Of a stretch of 37,319 nucleotides of DNA, positions 31,325 to 37,319 are shown piece after piece. The notes under the pieces were generated by a model. The model was given only the letters and a program-made list of their open reading frames with translations, ran no database searches and had not been told where the DNA came from. Source of the DNA: Phellopilus nigrolimitatus (Eukaryota; Basidiomycota; Agaricomycetes; Hymenochaetales; Hymenochaetaceae). The stretch lies in assembly GCA_021029095.1 (NCBI GenBank), contig JAJOHG010000247.1:1-37319 (forward strand). Direction: 5' to 3'. The stretch's first letter is position 1; every line of letters starts with the position of its first letter. Both the position numbers and the translations under genes were made by a program.

Positions 31325-32547
31325 ATGACGCTCACGCTCATCGTCCCGAACCCGAGCGCATCAACGACCACAACCACCATGACTCCCACCGAGCCTATCA
31401 AAGCGGGCATTCCGCTCACTTTCATCTGGCCTATCAAGTTCTACATCTACACGACGCTCACGACGTATGCGCTGTCCATCATCACGAATAATGTCTCTCA
31501 GGTCGACCGCGTGTGGACCTTCCTGCCCGTGATGTATTCGGCGTATTACGCTCTCCTGCCTTTCTGGCCAAGCGAGTCACCTCTTCCTTTATTTCCCTTT
31601 TCGCCAACGGGTCTCAGTCGGGCGCTTGTGGACGAGGGAAACCCGAGGACTTGCCTGATGTTGGCTCTCCAGGTGGGTCTTTGACGCTGTGCGAACCACA
31701 AAGGCAATTATTCATTAAGACACTGTGAAGGTTATTTGGATGCTCAGGCTGAGCTACAATACATGGCGCCGAGGCCTCTTCAACTTGTAAGTCGTTCGGA
31801 ACAACAACTTTTATGCAATGTCGCTCACTGGCTTCCAGTAAAGACGAAGATTACCGTTGGGAAATCCTCAGGGCCAAAGTTCCCAAATGGCTTTTCCAAG
31901 TTTTCAACCTTACCTTCATTGCAATCATCCAGAACATCCTTCTTTTCCTCCTCGCGATACCCACTCACAATGCCGCCATCCTTCCTCCCGCTGACCGCGG
32001 ACTCAAGGTTTCCGACTACATACTTGCCTTCCTGAGCATTGTGACGCTTGCAGTCGAGTTCACGGCTGACAACCAGCAATATTCGTATCAGACGCACAAG
32101 CGCACGGGTGTTATTAATACAAATGACTGGCCAGGCGCGCGCATCAAATGGACGCAGGCGGATGTGCAGCGCGGGTTCATTACGCGCGGTCTCTGGGCGT
32201 GGAGCCGGCATCCAAACTTCTTATGCGAGCAGACGTTTTGGTTCCTACAGGCGCTCTTCCCCATATTCGCGTTGCCGCGCCTCGAGAAGCTCGCACAGGG
32301 AGAGATCACGCCACTGGCATCGCTCATTCCACCCCTGGCATTGTGCATACTCTTTTTCTCATCGACGTTGTTTACAGAGTCAATATCGGAGAACAAGTAC
32401 CCTATTGCGTATCGCGCTTATAGGAGCCGAGTCGCAATGTTCGTGCCCTTCCTTACGCCTGTATGGGGTTGGTTGCTGCGTTTGAAGGGAAACAAAGAGT
32501 ATTGCGATCGGCTAGTATACGGCAATGATAGCAGGAAAGTGCAATAA
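31325..32547 (+). CDS. DUF1295 membrane protein (steroid 5-alpha reductase-like fold)
   Basis: Multi-pass membrane protein of the DUF1295 family, related to steroid reductases and isoprenylcysteine methyltransferases. Three exons, with introns at about 31,677-31,729 and 31,789-31,839, give about 370 residues from ATG 31325. ATG 31379 (MTPTEPIKAGIPLTFIWPIK) removes a Thr-rich leader and may be the true start. Conserved blocks are TLTTYALSIITNNVSQVDRV, WTFLPVMYSAYYALLPFWP, VIWMLRLSYNTWRRGLFN and YRWEILRAKVPKWLFQVFN. Further on are SIVTLAVEFTADNQQYSYQT, the diagnostic GLWAWSRHPNFLCEQTFWF and ESISENKYPIAYRAYRSRVA. At least six hydrophobic stretches are visible. Substrate is unknown; family members are annotated as putative reductases with little biochemistry. 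It is convergent with SDE2, stops 184 bp apart. Confidence 0.88.
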
Positions 32548-32622
32548 AGTACGACGCGACGTATTTGATTTCTTGATGCTCCTGTGTTCCTCGGCTCCAA
32601 TACTCAGTGACATTTTGTGTGT

Positions 32623-32628
32623 AATAAA
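32623..32628 (+). terminator. possible poly(A) signal of DUF1295 gene
   Basis: AATAAA occurs 76 bp after the TAA stop of the DUF1295 gene, a plausible distance for a 3' UTR signal, and before the convergent SDE2 stop. Confidence 0.4.
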
Positions 32629-32730
32629 ATAGCTATGTTTAAAGTACAGATCACGTCAACACGAAAAGCGTCCAACGGCATAGGCAAAAATTCAGATGAT
32701 ACAAAGAGGAACAGCATTGATTAACCCCTT

Positions 32731-33740
32731 TCACGCTCCGACAGACGCAAGAGTAATCGAAGCAGTAGAGGCAGCGGAAGCAGCAGCGGGTGACTCAAGT
32801 ACCCTCTCCGACACCCCGACCGTCCGAATATGAGATACCTCTTCGGCTGCGTTCGTCGTTCCCTCATCGGACGCCACTGTGGCGGTCTGAATTGTTTCAT
32901 CAGTACCCGACGACGATCCCTCGCCGACCTTGGAGGATGATCCCGACGCCTCTTGAGGAGGAGGCGACGTCTTCGCTTTCTTCTTCTTCTTCAGCATTCC
33001 TAGAGAGCCCAAATTAGATTAACAGAATGATACCAATAGCGTAATGACAGATACCTGCAAGAACAGCACTCTTGACGTTCTCCACGATATCCCTGCTCTG
33101 CTCCAAATACTCGGTGTCATCGAAACGGCGCTTCACGCCAGCAGACACGTCGTCTGCCTTCTCCTTCCCTTTTCCATCGATGCCCAACTTGCGCTCGAGT
33201 TTCTCCAGCTTTACGCGTTGCGCCTCCTGTTGAGCTTTCTTCCGTTCAGGCTCAGATTCCAAGTACGATGCCAGACTAGTCGGTGAGCATACGTCAGTGC
33301 TAAAGCCGGACGAATAAGAGTGAGACATACGCTTTCGCTTCCTTGATCGTGCTTAATCTCCGCCCGTTCAGGTCGCGGCACGAGTCATTGTTGGAGGTCT
33401 TTTGACTACTCATACGCCCACCCGCGGCGCGGAGCTGAGAGCCGAAGCCTCCTTTTCCGCCGCGCAGGCGGGGTGCTAAACGCAAGCTAACTAGCTTGTT
33501 CGATAGCGCATTCATTTCGTCGCCGTTCAAGGATGCAGTAGGCGAACACAGGGCACTAATGGGCGTTGAGTCGAGCGTAAGAGAGCCCGAAGGCAGACTC
33601 AATGTAAAGTCACCATCCTCGAACGAAGGCAAGAAATCTGGGAGTAGTGATGGAACCTCCGAGAGCGACGTCTCCGATGGAAGAGTTAGAGTAAGGGTGG
33701 GAAAGGGAGAAAATGTCGATATCAAGAGTGTTGTCAACAT
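32731..33740 (-). CDS. SDE2: SDE2 homologue, ubiquitin-like-fold splicing and genome-stability factor
   Basis: Sde2 in fission yeast is made as a precursor with an N-terminal ubiquitin-like fold. Deubiquitinases cut it after Gly-Gly, and the Lys-starting C-terminal part enters the spliceosome to promote excision of particular introns; the human protein acts at forks with PCNA. Here three exons give about 299 residues. ATG 33740 ([20 protein letters not shown]) begins the fold. The cleavage site is intact at residues 94-98: APRLRGG then [15 protein letters not shown]. It is followed by the Sde2 signature [20 protein letters not shown], a charged coiled-coil-like region ([20 protein letters not shown]), [20 protein letters not shown] and a Lys run, then a Ser/Thr/Glu-rich tail ending TLASVGA. 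The tail may carry a SAP-like segment, but I cannot see one clearly. Identity is firm. Confidence 0.93.
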
Positions 33741-36700
33741 CGTCGCCGTATTCGATGTGGAATACAGCGCTCATCGTTGCCAGACGCGGTTGTAGTAATG
33801 TGGCACGAACCGGCCCTGAAGCAACGTTCTCACGCTTAGATTACGTTATGCCGACTCGGCTCCCTTCTCGAAGTCAACATCTTTATTTGAACCAAAATCT
33901 TATTTGAACCAAAATTCAACCTAGATCCGACAAATCCGTAGGACGCTTCGCGAACACATAGAGACGCCTCTATTATTTATCCGAGTTCTGAGTTCAAACT
34001 TGCTTATACAGTTTCCACTTGACTTGTGGACAAAGTTGTCTACTGATGACACACTTTTGATGACACTTGGAAACAAAGCACGTTGCGTAATGGCGCCCTA
34101 AGCGCTGAGCGGCCCTGTGAGTCGTTTATTAGAGTTGCAACACACCATTTGAGACTGAAATTTCGATGTATGGCATAGTGTGGAAGACCCTTGAAGCTTC
34201 AAATGAAACTCTAGTTATATGATGTTCTCTGCTGTTCGTTCAATCTCCCTCGGCTTACCTGTGAACTCAAAAACCATTTATGACTCGAACTTCAGATGAT
34301 TTGATGTTGATGGAGGCGTAGCTCGCAATCCTCAGGCAGCTCTCCTTTCTACATCTCGACGAACTCCAAATAAACTTCGACGATAAGAAAAACTGCTACG
34401 GAAATGGTCAGTTCGTTTGATAATGAGTTTACCGGGAGCTGACGATGGCTCTATGGGATAGAAACAGTGCAACTGGTATGATAAGGATCTGCGCTTCACC
34501 AGTATCCAAGCTGAATACGTTGCCTGGCAGCCTGCGACTGTGCCTTTTGTAAATCCCATAACGCAATAGTTCGAAATACCCAGATGCAAGTCCAGTTACA
34601 TCTTGCAGCATGTACAGCTTCTGTCAACAATCCCGGGTTTTCCCATCCCCTTTCTCATCAATGGGAAGGCGCTCAAGGAATTTTGCGTCCACCTCTCCTA
34701 TCCACCAATCTACTACGCCTTTTCAAGAACATCTTTGTCGATGGGGATAAGTGGAGGAAACCGCAACACACAAGGCCTTACTGTGCCGTCGCCTATCTTC
34801 GGGTGGCAATCGCGGGGAACTTTGCTTTATCACAAAAGGTCAGATCTCCCTTTCCAACCTGGGAGTCAAACTTACTTCTGTGATACTGCGATAATGATGA
34901 CCACCCGGAGAGTACCCCTTTCCTCATTCCATTTGTATTCTGACCCTCGAACACAAATCTGTCACAATTTCAGGTTTCGACGAGAGGATACAGGCGGAGT
35001 TTACTGCTTGTCCGATCACAAGTTGAGCAGAAAGATCATGGATGCACGCGGGTAATTGAGATCCTGACGATTCCTCTAGGTATGTAGAAGTTCGACGACA
35101 TGGAGCTATTTAGCGGGATGACTTCACTGACGAACGAGGTCGCGCAGAAATATGACGATCTGACGACGCAGCTCTACGAGTGAGGAGCAAATGATCGTTC
35201 GGATTTCGGGTCCGGATTGCAATACTTAGCTATTCCTTGTTCCCATTCGACCTGTCACTTGGCCAAAATTATCCCATCCACCGCGTCCGAAGAACGCATC
35301 AGTGGTGCCTGCTATACACAAGCACTGAGGCATCGAAGGTGTATTTGGACCTCCAGCCACTCTCCACCCGACAAGCCGACGAAGCGGACCGAGTGATGCA
35401 ATGTCCGCTGCTCAACTCTCGAAAGGGTGATCAAAGGAGTTCCGCCTGCTGAGTTATTTTTTTTGTCATCAATGTCAAGTAATTTTAGCGACCCAAGCAA
35501 ATCACTCTCGCCAAACTATTCAGTGTGCATTGTCCCGATTTTCGCGTGTGTCAGGATTTTATTTGCTAGAGTAATTCTCAGTCGATTCTGTTTCCTTCTC
35601 TCCGTGGCCAGTGAAAGGCACAAAACAAGAGGCTTCTTAAATCCCGAAGTCAGTCGATCATTCGTCCCTGGTACCTGTTGTCAGTTGGTCCTCGGGCGCA
35701 ATCTAATCCTCTGCTAATCTAAATATGAAAATCCGATGCTTGAGTGACGATCCGACGATCTTCAGCCACGTTCGACCCTTTTATAGCATAGAAAAGTGCT
35801 TCGCGTAGAATCTTCCACAAAGCAATTGCAGTCCAGTCCAGTCAATGAAACATTAAGAGGAGCAGAAACGACAAGAAGCGTCTCCCTTTCCCTTCTGGTA
35901 ATTTATCATCAGAAGATAAAACGTTGTAGACTTCTGTTTGATTCCTTCGCCGTGGCGCGTCTTTGATTCCGAATTAATTTGAAGGGCGTTAGAAAGGGAG
36001 CTACCCATTTGTGCGCGACGCCCCACAGGCCGAAGTGACAATCGGTCCATATGATTGGCTACGTTATGAACGTCCTGCAAACCTCCTTTCAAACCTCCCT
36101 AAGTGCGCACGCTATAGCGTTTGCATATTCTTCCGTGCAATGAAGTGAAGACTGGATGCAAACAAGGAGGACGGAGCCGCCCTTGGCCGCTGCTGCAGTT
36201 TGATAGAAGAACAAGTAACCTCGGGGATAAGGAAGAATTGTGTACACTTACAGACTTGTAATTTTCCTTGCAGCGTGTGCTTCAAACTAGTTTAAGGATG
36301 TTCAAGCCCAGGTGCCATGGATGGTGGCCATTTATGAGGCTAATTATGCTGTATCTGTATGTCGGATTCAACGTACTGTAATCGACTGACTGAAAGAATT
36401 GTACATGGCTCTTCGCCCCATAATTGCTTTACAAATTATAAGAAAGTATAAGTCCTAATCCAAACCGATTAGAAAAGTTGGCGAACCTCTCCTACGTATT
36501 CCCGACCACTCTCCGAGTTACTCGGGCCTATGAGTTCGGTTGACTTAGCCAAGCTTCTCCTTCGATGCTATCCTTTCGAAATTGAACTGCTGCAACCAAA
36601 TTTCCTGTCCGACGTGCAGCTCCTGAACACCGTCGGATTTCGAAGCTTCCTTCAAGGCGATTGTACAGTCCCGGATGGCATCCTGACCGGAACGCAAATA

Positions 36701-37319
36701 GTTATCAGAGGGAAGAATACCCAGAGACCTTAGGATACTGCCAAAGCAATTCGGAGCCCAGACATCGGTACTTCAAGCGGAAGGTGATTGAAATAGATGG
36801 AACAATGCGATATCGCACGGAGTTGTGCTTGATGGAAATTGAATGCTCGCATGAGCTCTGTTGATACCAGGTCACATGCACCTGGCAGTTGGCTTTTTTT
36901 CCCAACATCAGGGCAGGTCCATTCGATCTTGATGACGAGCTGTTCTTTCGATTCGGGCTTCGATGTCAACTCTTTTGGAGGATCTCGAGCTTAATATGTA
37001 CGATGTCAATCTAGGGATACAGCACCCAGCGGATTAGAGAGGAAAGATCAGGGAGTTCGGAATTGGGTTATTTTCTAGCTTCATTGGGGTTGTCGTCGGC
37101 CAGCTCCTCTCCGACGCCCGCCTATACAGATGAATGATAGAGCTCGGAGGTTAGGCTATGCACGGAAGAATCCAAGTATCGTGAATGCCCGGAGTCCATT
37201 AGTCACAGGTAAGCGATGTCAGGGCTTTTCTCTCAGAGAAACGTTAATGAATTCAAAAACATGACTGCGTGGTTTCATCTGGCTTCATCTCCGAAAGACA
37301 CGACATATCCGTGCTATAG
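33741..37319. other. 3.6 kb with no recognised gene
   Basis: No family could be recognised on either strand. Coding-like fragments exist: + strand about 35,090-35,182 reads MELFSGMTSLTNEVAQKYDD then LTTQLYE and stop. A 150-codon + strand frame at 34,603-35,055 starts at TTG. Minus strand about 36,705-36,969 includes KEQLVIKIEWTCPDVGKK. None could be chained into a credible gene, so this may hold remnants, lineage-specific genes or promoter of a gene beyond the window. Confidence 0.35.
33883..33916. repeat. 17 bp tandem duplication
   Basis: The unit TTATTTGAACCAAAATC is followed directly by TTATTTGAACCAAAATT, one mismatch at the last base. It sits about 150 bp upstream of the SDE2 start codon on the far side of its promoter region. 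Confidence 0.85.

Noticed and set aside
34603..35055. 150-codon + strand frame
   Set aside because: It starts at TTG rather than ATG, other frames over it are also open in part, and the sequence matches no family I know.

Overview
The window looks like nuclear DNA of a filamentous basidiomycete, most likely a mushroom-forming agaricomycete. Genes are dense, lie on both strands, and are broken by many short introns of about 45 to 75 bp with GT-AG ends. Several families point the same way: a WOPR (Gti1/Pac2) regulator, a DUF6533 membrane protein, a fungal 7TM receptor and a CAAX-box Ras. I saw no tRNA, rRNA, CRISPR array or recognisable transposon.

Layout, left to right. 1-1.84 kb: coding-like exons of an unrecognised + strand gene. 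2.36-4.0 kb: WOPR regulator (+). 4.2-6.25 kb: TFIIH subunit TFB2/p52 (-). 6.4-7.6 kb: proteasome chaperone gankyrin/Nas6 (+), which shares a 138 bp promoter with TFB2. 7.9-8.4 kb: heat-shock-factor-binding protein HSBP1 (-). 9.1-9.9 kb: ICT1-type GGQ peptidyl-tRNA hydrolase (-). 10.8-12.5 kb: DUF6533 membrane protein (+). 13.2-16 kb: Rieske plus FAD/NAD oxidoreductase of the AIFM3 type (-). 16.4-19.1 kb: Git3-like 7TM receptor with a very long cytosolic tail (-). 20.1-22.7 kb: DNA polymerase eta (-). 22.9-23.95 kb: CIA30/NDUFAF1 complex I assembly factor (+), divergent from Pol eta across 160 bp. 24.4-25.3 kb: Ras (-). 26.8-27.9 kb: tentative unrecognised multi-exon gene (-). 28.6-30 kb: C2H2 zinc-finger regulator (-). 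31.3-32.5 kb: DUF1295 membrane reductase-like protein (+). 32.7-33.7 kb: SDE2 (-). 33.7-37.3 kb: no gene recognised.

Most recognised genes are conserved housekeeping genes (transcription and repair, proteasome assembly, translesion synthesis, mitochondrial maintenance, splicing) with signalling genes among them. This is not a biosynthetic cluster or a mobile island, and I found no convincing new multi-gene system. The best leads are paired ACGCGT (MluI/MCB-type) motifs in two short divergent promoters (TFB2/NAS6 and Pol eta/CIA30), a GC-AG intron forced by reading frame in NAS6, and two stretches (1-1.84 kb and 26.8-27.9 kb) with strongly coding-like exons that I could not assign.

Exon junctions were placed by eye from reading frame, splice consensus and remembered family patterns. 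No alignment or splice predictor was run.
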